A stretch of DNA of 64,000 nt from Proteobacteria bacterium SG_bin5 (GTDB taxonomy: Bacteria > Pseudomonadota > Alphaproteobacteria > Sphingomonadales > Sphingomonadaceae). The stretch covers positions 8,324-72,323 of the forward strand of contig LWDI01000062.1 of the NCBI GenBank assembly GCA_002083475.1. The letters are read 5' to 3'. This document shows positions 49,894-58,016 of the stretch, piece after piece. The first letter of the stretch is position 1, and each line of letters opens with the position of its first letter. The position numbers and the translations under genes were made by a program. The notes below the pieces were generated by a model. It did no database searches. It saw nothing but the letters and a program-made list of their open reading frames with translations, and was not told where the DNA came from.

Positions 49894-50163
49894 ATGTTCG
49901 AATTCGACCCCGAAAAGAGCGCGACGAACAAGGCCAAGCACGGGATCGATTTCGTCGAGGCGCAGCGGCTGTGGGAGGATCGGAACGCGCGCTACGGTCG
50001 CGTGATCCGCGTCGGCTTGACCGAGCAGCGTTGGCTGGTGGTCGGGCGAATTGACGATCGCTTATGGACGGCGGTCGTTACCTACCGAGGAGAGGCGACG
50101 CGGATCATTTCGGTTCGCCGCGCGCGCGAAGATGAGGCAAGGCACTATGACGAAACAGATTAG
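49894..50163 (+). CDS. brnT: BrnT-family toxin
   Basis: 89-residue RelE-fold ribonuclease toxin. FEFDPEKSATNKAKHGIDF is the BrnT signature at the N-terminus, then RVIRVGLTEQRWLVVGRI and RIISVRRAREDEARHYDE at the end. The toxin gene comes before the antitoxin gene, as is normal for brnTA, and they overlap by 17 bases. Confidence 0.93.
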   Translation: MFEFDPEKSATNKAKHGIDFVEAQRLWEDRNARYGRVIRVGLTEQRWLVVGRIDDRLWTAVVTYRGEATRIISVRRAREDEARHYDETD

Positions 50164-50383
50164 CGTGGAAGAATTCGACCGCTTGTTCGACGATGGCGAA
50201 GATATCAGCGACTATGTCGACTGGGAAAACGCCCGTCGGCCAGGCCTCGAACCGCAGCGCGTCGAGATCGACTTTCCGGCGTGGATGGTCAAGCAACTCG
50301 ACGACGCGGCCGAGCATTACGGCGTCGATCGGGCGTCGCTGGTGAAGCTGTGGGTGGGCCAGCGGCTGGAAGCAAGAGGCTAG
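50147..50383 (+). CDS. brnA: BrnA-family antitoxin
   Basis: 78 residues. N-terminal ISVEEFDRLFDDGEDISDYVDW binds the toxin; the C-terminal VEIDFPAWMVKQLDDAAEHYG with LVKLWVGQRLEA is a ribbon-helix-helix DNA-binding domain. In other bacteria BrnA represses the operon. Overlaps brnT by 17 bases. Confidence 0.9.
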   Translation: MTKQISVEEFDRLFDDGEDISDYVDWENARRPGLEPQRVEIDFPAWMVKQLDDAAEHYGVDRASLVKLWVGQRLEARG

Positions 50384-50456
50384 CGCGCGGGGCGGGCGAT
50401 CTCGCCGTCCGCGTCACGAGCATTATATTCGCGAAGGTTTGACCAAGGAGCCTAGC

Positions 50457-50678
50457 ATGACCGAGACGCGCATCGTCATCGACCCGGCAGTCTGCGGCGG
50501 GCGTCCGGTGATCGCGGGCACTCGGCTGCGCGTCGTCGATATCCTGGAGATGCTCGCCGGCGGCGCCAGCGAGGCCGAAATCCTCGCCGATTTTCCCTTC
50601 ATCGGCGCGGCTGATATCCGAGCGGCGCTTGCCTATGCCGCGCGCGCGATCGACCACAAGGTGGTGCTCGCCGCTTGA
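50457..50678 (+). CDS. DUF433 protein (antitoxin-like)
   Basis: 73 residues. TRIVIDPAVCGGRPVIAGTRLRV and AEILADFPFIGAADIRAALAYAA are the DUF433 pattern, a winged helix DNA-binding protein usually encoded just before a DUF5615 PIN-like toxin. AAGGAG precedes the ATG at 50457. The stop overlaps the next start as TGATG. The toxin partner is broken by a stop codon, so this gene may now be an orphan antitoxin. Confidence 0.88.
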   Translation: MTETRIVIDPAVCGGRPVIAGTRLRVVDILEMLAGGASEAEILADFPFIGAADIRAALAYAARAIDHKVVLAA

Positions 50679-51001
50679 TGCGCTTCCTGGTCGACGCACA
50701 GCTGCCGGGCCGGCTGTGTGACTGGCTGATCGATCGAGGGCATGAGGCGGTTTACGTGCCGATCGTCATGCCAGGCATGGCGGCGGATGCCGAGATCGCC
50801 CGCTAGGCAACCGAACAAGAACTCATCCTCGTCTCCAAGGACGAGGATTTCGTGAGCCGCCATCGGCCGGGACCATATCGGCTGGTCTGGCTGAGGATCG
50901 GCAATGCCAGCAATCGCGCGTTATTCGCCTGGCTCGAACCACGTTTTCCGCAAATCCTGGACGCCTTACGAGCCGGCGAAGCGGTGATCGAAGTTCGCTA
51001 A
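50678..51001 (+). pseudogene. DUF5615 PIN-like toxin gene broken by an in-frame stop
   Basis: One frame from ATG at 50678 reads MRFLVDAQLPGRLCDWLIDR and GHEAVYVP, then meets TAG at 50804-50806 after codon 42. The same frame goes on with ATEQELILVSKDEDFVSRHR and RLVWLRIGNASNRALFAW up to TAA at 50999-51001. Both parts fit one DUF5615 protein of about 107 residues (Asp of LVDAQLP and KDEDF are the acidic PIN-like residues). A single nonsense change is the simplest explanation; the frame itself is intact. Follows the DUF433 gene with a one-base overlap. Confidence 0.85.
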
Positions 51002-51005
51002 CGCC

Positions 51006-52805
51006 TCAATACACCCGCTTCTTCGGCTTGATATATTCCGCATCATCGGTGAGCGTATAATCATGCACCGGGCGGTAATCGATGCTCGTCGCCCCACCCT
51101 TGCCGCCCCAGCCTTCGAAGCTGGCGATGGTGTGCTTCATCCAGTTCGCATCGTCGCGCTCGGGATAATCCTCGTTCACATGCGCGCCGCGGCTTTCGTG
51201 GCGATTGGCGGCGGAATTGACCGTCACCACCGCCTGGGCGAGCAGATTGTCGAGCTCGAGCGTCTCGATCAAATCGGTGTTCCAAATGAGCGAACGGTCG
51301 CTCACCCGTACGTCCTGGAAGCCGCGATAAATCTCGCCGATCTTGGCGACGCCCTCGGCGAGCAGCGCATTGTCGCGGAACACCGCGCAATGTTTCTGCA
51401 TCGTGCGCTGCATCTCCAGCCGCACCTTGGCGGTGGGCGTGGCGCCGGCGGCATGGCGGAAATGATCGAGCCGGGCGAGCGCCATCTCCTCCGAACCCTT
51501 GGGCAGCGGGTTGTGCGGCGTGCCGGGCTTCAGCGTCTCCTTGATCCTGAGGCCCGTCGCGCGGCCGAACACGACCAGGTCGATCAGCGAGTTCGACCCC
51601 AGCCGGTTGGCGCCATGCACCGAAACGCACGCCGCCTCGCCCACCGCGTAAAGGCCGGGCACCACCGCATCGGGGTCGCCGTCCTTCAGCCGCACCACCT
51701 CGCCATGATAGTTACAGGGAATGCCGCCCATATTGTAATGGACGGTCGGCACCACCGGCAGCGGCTGGCGCGTCAGGTCCACACCCGCGAAAATCTTGCC
51801 GGTTTCGGTGATGCCGGGCAGCCGCTCGGCGAGCACCTTGGGATCGATGTGATCGAGGTGGAGGAAGATATGGTCCTTCTCCTTGCCCACCCCGCGCCCT
51901 TCGCGGATCTCGATCGCCATGCAGCGCGAGACGACGTCGCGGCTGGCGAGGTCCTTGGCGCTGGGGGCATAGCGCTCCATGAAGCGCTCGCCCTCGCTAT
52001 TGGTGAGATACCCGCCCTCGCCGCGCGCGCCCTCGGTAATGAGGACGCCCGCGCCGTAAATGCCGGTCGGGTGGAATTGGACGAATTCCATGTCCTGCAA
52101 GGGGAGCCCCGCGCGCAGCACCATCGCGTTGCCGTCACCCGTGCAGGTGTGCGCAGAAGTCGCGGAATAATAGACGCGGCCATAGCCGCCCGTCGCCAGC
52201 ACCACCGCATGCGCGCGGAAGCGGTGGATCGAGCCATCCTCCATGCACATCGCGATCACGCCGCGACACGCGCCATTTTCCATGATCAGATCGAGCGCGA
52301 AATATTCGACGAAAAAGTCTGCGTCGTACTTCAGGCTCTGCTGATAGAGCGCGTGGAGCATCGCGTGCCCCGTGCGGTCGGCGGCGGCGCAAGTGCGCTG
52401 CACCGGCGGGCCTTCGCCCATATTCTGCATATGGCCGCCGAACGGGCGCTGATAAATGGTGCCATCGGGGTTGCGGCTGAACGGCACGCCCGCGTGCTCG
52501 AGCTCGTAAACCGCCTGCGGTGCCTCGCGCACCATATATTCGATCGCGTCCTGGTCGCCGAGCCAGTCGGAGCCCTTCACCGTGTCATACATATGCCACG
52601 ACCAGTGATCGGGGGTGTTGTTGCCGAGCGATGCGGCGATCCCGCCCTGTGCCGCCACCGTATGGCTGCGCGTCGGGAACACCTTGGTGATGCAGGCGGT
52701 CTTCAGCCCGGCTTCGGCGATGCCCATCGTCGCGCGCAGGCCAGAGCCACCCGCGCCCACCACCACCGCGTCATAGGTGTGATCGATGATCTTATACGCG
52801 CTCAT
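51006..52805 (-). CDS. sdhA: Succinate dehydrogenase flavoprotein subunit
   Basis: 599 residues. Catalytic subunit of complex II, oxidising succinate to fumarate. FAD fold VVVGAGGSGLRATMGIAEAG near the N-terminus, the FAD-linking His in TRSHTVAAQGGIAA, active-site HPTGIYGAGVLITEGARGEGG, and NRLGSNSLIDLVVFGR. C-terminal KHTIASFEG and YTLTDDAEYIKPKKRVY as in other alphaproteobacteria. Its ATG overlaps the sdhD stop. sdhB, which usually follows, is not there: the next 2 kb on this side hold toxin-antitoxin genes and the C13 peptidase gene. Confidence 0.97.
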   Translation of the reverse strand: MSAYKIIDHTYDAVVVGAGGSGLRATMGIAEAGLKTACITKVFPTRSHTVAAQGGIAASLGNNTPDHWSWHMYDTVKGSDWLGDQDAIEYMVREAPQAVYELEHAGVPFSRNPDGTIYQRPFGGHMQNMGEGPPVQRTCAAADRTGHAMLHALYQQSLKYDADFFVEYFALDLIMENGACRGVIAMCMEDGSIHRFRAHAVVLATGGYGRVYYSATSAHTCTGDGNAMVLRAGLPLQDMEFVQFHPTGIYGAGVLITEGARGEGGYLTNSEGERFMERYAPSAKDLASRDVVSRCMAIEIREGRGVGKEKDHIFLHLDHIDPKVLAERLPGITETGKIFAGVDLTRQPLPVVPTVHYNMGGIPCNYHGEVVRLKDGDPDAVVPGLYAVGEAACVSVHGANRLGSNSLIDLVVFGRATGLRIKETLKPGTPHNPLPKGSEEMALARLDHFRHAAGATPTAKVRLEMQRTMQKHCAVFRDNALLAEGVAKIGEIYRGFQDVRVSDRSLIWNTDLIETLELDNLLAQAVVTVNSAANRHESRGAHVNEDYPERDDANWMKHTIASFEGWGGKGGATSIDYRPVHDYTLTDDAEYIKPKKRVY

Positions 52806-53191
52806 GCCGCGCTGCCTCCGGTGAAAGCGATTTTAAGGATCGCGAAGACCGCCGTCGCGCCCGCGCCGATCACGAAGAAATTGACGAGCAGCATCAACGC
52901 GGTGCGCGAGGCGCCGTGCTGATAATCCTCGATCACTATCTGCAACCCCAGGCGGAAATGATAGAAGGTGTTGAGGACCAAGAGCAGCATCGGCACCGCC
53001 GCCCAGGGCGAGGACAGCCACTGGCGCACGCTCGCATAATCATGCCCGGGCAACAGCGCGATCGAGGCGAGCAGCCAGGTGACGAGCAGCAGATTGCCCC
53101 CCGCCGTCAGCCGCTGGTGCCACCAATGATGCGGCCCGTGCTTGGCCGCGCCCAGCCCGCGCACCCGGCCGAGTTGCGTTCCCGTACCCAT
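52802..53191 (-). CDS. sdhD: Succinate dehydrogenase membrane anchor subunit
   Basis: 129 residues, three predicted membrane spans (NLLLVTWLLASIALLPG; AAVPMLLLVLNTFYHF; ALMLLVNFFVIGAGATAVFA). HHWWHQRLTAGG and FYHFRLGLQIVIEDYQHG are the SdhD marks, with the heme-ligand His and the Asp-Tyr of the quinone site. The ATG at 53191 is used because GGGGA lies 8 bases upstream; the sdhC stop is two bases before it. Confidence 0.92.
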   Translation of the reverse strand: MGTGTQLGRVRGLGAAKHGPHHWWHQRLTAGGNLLLVTWLLASIALLPGHDYASVRQWLSSPWAAVPMLLLVLNTFYHFRLGLQIVIEDYQHGASRTALMLLVNFFVIGAGATAVFAILKIAFTGGSAA

Positions 53192-53193
53192 GA

Positions 53194-53607
53194 TCATTTC
53201 CCCGCCAGCAGCAGCGCCCAATAGGCCGCCGTCGCGATGATCGAAAAGAAGAAGGTCATCTGCGCCATCCGCTTGTTCGCGCCCAGTTCGTAGCCGGCGC
53301 CGGTATCGAGCACCAAATGCCGCACCCCGCTCGCCAAATGCTGGAAGAAAGCGAGCGTCAGCCCGATGCCGAACAAATAGCCGAGCGGGTTCAGCCGGCC
53401 ATCGGCGAGGGTGAACACGCCCAGGAACGCATCATAGCTTTCCTTGCCGCCCGCCAGCGCCGCGAGCCACCAGACGAACAGCACCGTGCCGACGATCGCC
53501 ATGCCGTCGCCGGTGACGCGGTGGAGGATCGAGACCAACATGTGTGGGCCCCATTTCCAGATGCTGAGATGGGGCGAGAGCGGGCGCGCGCTACGCGGGG
53601 CTACCAA
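53194..53607 (-). CDS. sdhC: Succinate dehydrogenase cytochrome b556 subunit
   Basis: 137 residues, three spans. RPLSPHLSIWKWGPHMLVSI followed by LHRVTG, the SdhC signature, and LASGVRHLVLDTG with the heme His. TTG at 53607 is taken as start: GGGAAGGA lies 7 bases upstream and the result (LVAPRSARPLSPHL) has the usual short leader. The ATG at 53676 would add a basic extension not seen in homologues. First gene of sdhCDA. Confidence 0.9.
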   Translation of the reverse strand: MVAPRSARPLSPHLSIWKWGPHMLVSILHRVTGDGMAIVGTVLFVWWLAALAGGKESYDAFLGVFTLADGRLNPLGYLFGIGLTLAFFQHLASGVRHLVLDTGAGYELGANKRMAQMTFFFSIIATAAYWALLLAGK

Positions 53608-53791
53608 GGCTTGGTCCTTCCCTATGGTTCTTGTGCCGCTCCTATTAGTCCGCAAACGCCCGGTTGCAATGGGCATGGCGGCGGGCGTGCGCGAGCGGCC
53701 GATCACTAACCAGGCCTTAACCAAAAGCGCTTACCCCCGGAAAACACAGGAACCAGCGCGCCGCCGCACGCGCATCGGGGGAGACAAGGCG

Positions 53792-55150
53792 TTGAGCACG
53801 AAGGAAATGCCCGTGATCGGCACGGTGGCCGCCAAGATCGACATCGCCGCCCGGCTGCGCGTGTTCGACGTCGACGGCTCGCTCGCCAGCAGCGCGCGCG
53901 ATACCTGGGCGGTGCTCGAACCCGAAATTCGCTCGATTTCGGAGGCTTATTGGGCGCAGTGGCTGCATTGTTTCCCAGAAGAGCGCAGCTGGGCGCCGAT
54001 GGACACGCAGCGGATGATCGACGTCGGCTGTATTTTCCTGCGCAACCGCTTCCTCGATACCGCCGGGCGCGCCTGGATCGAATCGATCGAGCGTTCGGTC
54101 GCCGCCGCGTACAAGGGCGATGCCTCGCCGCTCGCGCTGCTCTCGATGATCTCGGCGAGCGACCGCGCCGCGCTCGACGTGCTCATGCGCCGCGTCGATC
54201 GCGGCGATCACCGGCTGCCGGTGATGATCGACACTTTGCTGCGCCTCTCCGCGCTCGAAGGCGAGATCACCGTCGCCATCTACAATGCCTATAACGACCA
54301 TGGCGCCCAGCTCGCGCGCGACCGGCTCGCCGCCGATTTCCGCGAGGGCATTGCCAAGATGGTCGAAAGCCTGACGCACGAGGGCACCGCGCTGCGCACC
54401 CAGGCGAGCCGCACCAGCAGCAGCACGCGCGGGATGCTCGGCAAGACGAGCGAAGTCGCGGCGGCGGCCGAACAATCGGCGGTCGCGATGCGCGAGGCGG
54501 CGCAAACCGCCGCCGGGCTGATCCGCGCGATCGAGGATGCGCGCAGCGAGGTCGAGGCCGCCGCTCAGATCGCGACGCGCGCCGCCGGCCAGGCGGGCGC
54601 GGCGGTCGGCATGTCGGAGACTTTGTCCGACCATGCCAAGTCGATCGAATCGATCCTGGGCCTGATCCGCGACATCGCGGGGCAGACCAATTTGCTCGCG
54701 CTGAACGCCACGATCGAGGCGGCGCGCGCGGGCGATGCCGGGCGCGGGTTCGCGGTCGTCGCGCAGGAAGTGAAATCGCTCGCCAATCAAACGGCGCGCG
54801 CGACCGACGACATCGCCGCCAAGATCGCCGCGATCCAATCCGCCACCCGCTCGACCGTCGAGACCAACGCCTCGATCCGCGCGACCGTGGCGGAGGTGCA
54901 GCAATCGGCCGAGAAGATCCGCGCCGCGATGGAAACCCAGGCGCAAACCGTGACCGCGATCACCGCGAGCGTCGACGAAACCGCGCTCGCCGCCGATTCG
55001 ATGTCGCACACCATCGCCGCGATCCGCGAGGATACCGAAAGCGTGGCGAGCGACATCGACCGCGTCGGCCAGGGCTTCGATGCGTTCGACGCGCGGCTCG
55101 GCACGCTGAAGTTCAGCGCCGATGATTTCGTCTCCAAGGTGGCGGCCTGA
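53792..55150 (+). CDS. Soluble methyl-accepting chemotaxis protein, globin-sensor-like N-terminus
   Basis: About 452 residues with no membrane segment. Residues 1-190 are helical and laid out like the protoglobin sensor of globin-coupled receptors (VLEPEIRSISEAYWAQW, then TQRMIDVGCIFLRNRF), but the usual proximal His (HxRIGL) is not found, so heme binding is doubtful. The second half is the signalling hairpin: RDIAGQTNLLALNATIEAA through GRGFAVVAQEVKSLA. TTG at 53792 has GGGGGAG 8 bases upstream; an ATG at 53807 is the alternative. Tandem with a paralogue 4 bases downstream. No che genes in the window. Confidence 0.85.
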   Translation: MSTKEMPVIGTVAAKIDIAARLRVFDVDGSLASSARDTWAVLEPEIRSISEAYWAQWLHCFPEERSWAPMDTQRMIDVGCIFLRNRFLDTAGRAWIESIERSVAAAYKGDASPLALLSMISASDRAALDVLMRRVDRGDHRLPVMIDTLLRLSALEGEITVAIYNAYNDHGAQLARDRLAADFREGIAKMVESLTHEGTALRTQASRTSSSTRGMLGKTSEVAAAAEQSAVAMREAAQTAAGLIRAIEDARSEVEAAAQIATRAAGQAGAAVGMSETLSDHAKSIESILGLIRDIAGQTNLLALNATIEAARAGDAGRGFAVVAQEVKSLANQTARATDDIAAKIAAIQSATRSTVETNASIRATVAEVQQSAEKIRAAMETQAQTVTAITASVDETALAADSMSHTIAAIREDTESVASDIDRVGQGFDAFDARLGTLKFSADDFVSKVAA

Positions 55151-55154
55151 ACCC

Positions 55155-56510
55155 GTGTCCGCCGCCCCGCTTTGGAGCCCCGGCGAGCGCAGCGCGCGCG
55201 AACGGATCGCCAATTTCGACGCCGATGGCGCGATCGCCGCGCATCACCGCGATCTTTACGCGCTGATCGCGCCGCAGTTCGAAGGCATCGCCCGCAACTT
55301 CTGGATCACCTTGCTCGGCCGCCCCGAAGCCGCCGCCTTGCGCGCGGCGGTGACCCCGGCGATGGTCGACGCGCGGGTGAGCCGCGACATGCGCTATCTC
55401 GAGGCCAAATTCGGCCGCCCCTTCGACGATGATTGGATGCACGGCGCCGCCGAACGCATGGCCGAGGCGGTGGCGGCGGGGCTTCCCGCCAACCCGGTGC
55501 TCGCGAGCCTGACATTGTGCCACAGCGATATTCTCGCCCGGCTGCGCGTCGCGCTCGGCGCTGACGTCGAGCGGCTGGCGCGGCTGGCGGACGTCAACAT
55601 GCGGCTGAGCGCGATCGAGGCCAAGATCGTGCTGCTCTGGTATGGCGCGCACCAGGCGGAGCGCGAACGCGGCGCGCGGCGCGAGCAATCGGGGCGGTTC
55701 CAGCATGACATCGCCGCCAGCGTCGCCGAGGGCGCGGCGCTGGGGCAAAAGCTGCGCGGCCGCGCGCAGGGCGCGGTCGCCGCGACGCGCGCGATGCTCG
55801 ACCGCGCGCGCCAGGTGACCGAATCGGCGCGGGCCTCGGCCGAGACGATGCGCGACGCGGCGCGCACCGCGATCGACCTGATGCAGGCGATCGACACCGC
55901 CCAGGCCGAGGTGCAGGCCGCCGGCCGCGTCGCGATCCGCGCGACCAGCCAGGCGACGACCGCGCTTTCGACCAGCGAGGCGCTGTCCGATCATGCCCAA
56001 TCGATCGAATCGATCCTGGGCCTGATCCGCGACATCGCCGGCCAGACCAATCTCCTTGCCTTGAACGCGACGATCGAGGCGGCGCGGGCGGGTGACGCGG
56101 GCCGCGGCTTCGCGGTGGTCGCGCAGGAAGTGAAGTCCCTTGCCAACCAAACCGCGCGCGCGACCGACGACATCGCCGCCAAGATCGCCGCGATCCAGGC
56201 GGCGACGCGCTCGACCGTCGAGACCAATGTCTCGATCCGCGAGACCGTGGCCGAGGGGCAGAAGAGCGCGGTGCGGATCCGCGAGGTGATGGAGCAACAG
56301 GCGCGCACCGTCCGCGCGATCGGCGCGGCGGCGACGCGCACCGCCGAGGCGGCGGAGGCGATGGCGGGCACGGTCGGCGCGATCCAGGGCGAGACGCACG
56401 ACGTCGCCGCCGAGATCGAGGCGCTGCAAGCCGAATTCGCCGCGATCGACGAGCGGCTGGCGGGCTTGCGCGCGGCCGCCGAGCATTTCTCGGCGAGCGT
56501 CGCGGCTTAG
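55155..56510 (+). CDS. Soluble methyl-accepting chemotaxis protein, second copy
   Basis: 451 residues, no membrane segment. Helical sensor region at the N-terminus (HHRDLYALIAPQFEGIARNF, VSRDMRYLEAKFGRPFDDDW) with the same layout as the upstream protein but little identity; again no clear heme-binding His. The signalling tip is almost identical to the first copy from SIESILGLIRDIAGQ to about ATDDIAAKIAAIQ. GTG at 55155, 4 bases after the previous stop, is the likely start (MSAAPLWSPGERS). The contrast of diverged sensors and conserved tips points to two inputs on one signalling array. Confidence 0.85.
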   Translation: MSAAPLWSPGERSARERIANFDADGAIAAHHRDLYALIAPQFEGIARNFWITLLGRPEAAALRAAVTPAMVDARVSRDMRYLEAKFGRPFDDDWMHGAAERMAEAVAAGLPANPVLASLTLCHSDILARLRVALGADVERLARLADVNMRLSAIEAKIVLLWYGAHQAERERGARREQSGRFQHDIAASVAEGAALGQKLRGRAQGAVAATRAMLDRARQVTESARASAETMRDAARTAIDLMQAIDTAQAEVQAAGRVAIRATSQATTALSTSEALSDHAQSIESILGLIRDIAGQTNLLALNATIEAARAGDAGRGFAVVAQEVKSLANQTARATDDIAAKIAAIQAATRSTVETNVSIRETVAEGQKSAVRIREVMEQQARTVRAIGAAATRTAEAAEAMAGTVGAIQGETHDVAAEIEALQAEFAAIDERLAGLRAAAEHFSASVAA

Positions 56511-56650
56511 ATCAACCGCCAAGAATAAGCGCCACCCCGGCGCAGGCCGGGGTCTCGCGCGCTGGCGCTCCGGCACGATCACGTCCCCGCGCCATGGCGA
56601 CAGGCCCAGCCGGTTGATCAAACGCCCCCAAAGCTGCTTTACCCATCGCC

Positions 56651-57355
56651 ATGACCATTCTCCTCACCGGCGCGAGCCGGGGCATCGGCGCGGCGATCGC
56701 CGCCGAACTCGCGCGCGCGGGCGCCGCCTGCATCGGCCAAGCGACGCGCGCCGCGCCCGGGCTGATCGCGGCCGACTTCGCCCAAAGCGGCGCCGCCGCC
56801 ACGCTCTGGCGCGACGCGCTCGCCGCCGCCGGGGGCGAAATCGACGTGCTGATCAACAACGCCGGGGTGTTCGAGGCCAATCCGATCGACCGCGACGAGG
56901 CCGACTGGGCGGCCGATTGGGCGCGCACGCTCCAGATCAACCTCGTCGCCGCCGCCGAGCTCTGCCGGCTGGCGATCCTGCATTGGCGGGCATGCGGCAG
57001 CGGCGGGCGGATCGTCAACATCGCGAGCCGGGCGGCCTATCGCGGCGATTCGCCCGATCATTGGCATTATGCCGCCGCCAAGGCGGGGATGGTCGCGATG
57101 ACCAAATCGATCGCGCGCGGCTATGCCCGCGAGGGGATTTACGCTTTCGCCCTCTGCCCCGGCTTCACCATGACCGGCATGGCCGAGGACTATCTGGCGA
57201 GCCGGGGCGGCGACAAATTGCTCGCCGACATTCCGCTCGGGCGCGTCGCCGAGCCAGCGGAAGTCGCGGTGATGGCGCGTTTCTGCGCGCTGGAAGCCCC
57301 GCCCTCGATGACCGGCGCGGTGCTCGACGTGAATGGGGCCAGCTATGTCCGCTGA
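56651..57355 (+). CDS. SDR family oxidoreductase
   Basis: 234 residues. MTILLTGASRGIGAAIAAEL cofactor loop, VLINNAGVFEANPI, the Ser in VNIASRAAYRGD, and HYAAAKAGM as YxxxK. Shorter than most SDRs because the loop after the second strand is short (QATRAAPGLIAADFA). The start of the next gene lies inside its last codons. Substrate not identifiable. Confidence 0.87.
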   Translation: MTILLTGASRGIGAAIAAELARAGAACIGQATRAAPGLIAADFAQSGAAATLWRDALAAAGGEIDVLINNAGVFEANPIDRDEADWAADWARTLQINLVAAAELCRLAILHWRACGSGGRIVNIASRAAYRGDSPDHWHYAAAKAGMVAMTKSIARGYAREGIYAFALCPGFTMTGMAEDYLASRGGDKLLADIPLGRVAEPAEVAVMARFCALEAPPSMTGAVLDVNGASYVR

Positions 57356-58016
57356 AAAAACCGTCGCCCACGGCGCGTTCGCCAGATGGACGATCTATGC
57401 GATGGCGGCGATCGGCGTGCTGGGCTGTTTGGGGGTGATCGCGATCGTCTCCATGATTTATGGGAGCATTCGCCGATCTGAGCCACCGGCGGTCGTGCGC
57501 GCCGGCGAAACCGCGCCGGCGTTCGAAATCGACCAAGTCGAGCGCGTTCCAGGCACCTCGCTGATAAAGATCGAAATCTTCGCAACCGATGGCCGTCGCT
57601 CGGGCGGCGGCGCGTCGTTGACTTCGGGCGGTCTCGGGTATCGAAGCGAAGATCGACGCAACATCCTCTTGCTCGATACGAGCACCGGCAAGAGCCGGCG
57701 GCTGCTCCCCGACAATCGGCGCAACGTCGCCGCGTTCGGATTGCTGCCCGAAGATCGGGACAATACAGCTCCATGTTGCTATTATCTTTTGGTCAACGGG
57801 GAAAATGCCGTTCGTCGCCAGGAGGTGATATTGGGTGTGCTGGCAAGCGGCGATCAGGCAACGGTCTTGCCCGCAGTGGATGGAGTCGATTCGATTTCGA
57901 TGCCCGATAAGGATCATGTCGCGTTGGTCGTCCGCGATCGCCAGCGCCTCTTCTTTCACTTCGTCGATGTCGTGACACTCAAACGAACCGCCAGCCACGC
58001 GATTGCGATCAACTAA
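57345..58016 (+). CDS. Membrane-anchored protein of unknown function
   Basis: 223 residues. One N-terminal span (WTIYAMAAIGVLGCLGVIAIVS) and then a soluble part, probably periplasmic, of mostly beta pattern: LIKIEIFATDGRRSGGGAS, NILLLDTSTGKSRRLLPDN, YYLLVNGENAVRRQEVILGVL and HVALVVRDRQRLFFHFVDVV. This repeated strand pattern suggests an incomplete propeller or sandwich. Overlaps the SDR gene by 11 bases and prmA by one base, so it belongs to the same transcript. No family recognised. Confidence 0.75.
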   Translation: MSAEKTVAHGAFARWTIYAMAAIGVLGCLGVIAIVSMIYGSIRRSEPPAVVRAGETAPAFEIDQVERVPGTSLIKIEIFATDGRRSGGGASLTSGGLGYRSEDRRNILLLDTSTGKSRRLLPDNRRNVAAFGLLPEDRDNTAPCCYYLLVNGENAVRRQEVILGVLASGDQATVLPAVDGVDSISMPDKDHVALVVRDRQRLFFHFVDVVTLKRTASHAIAIN

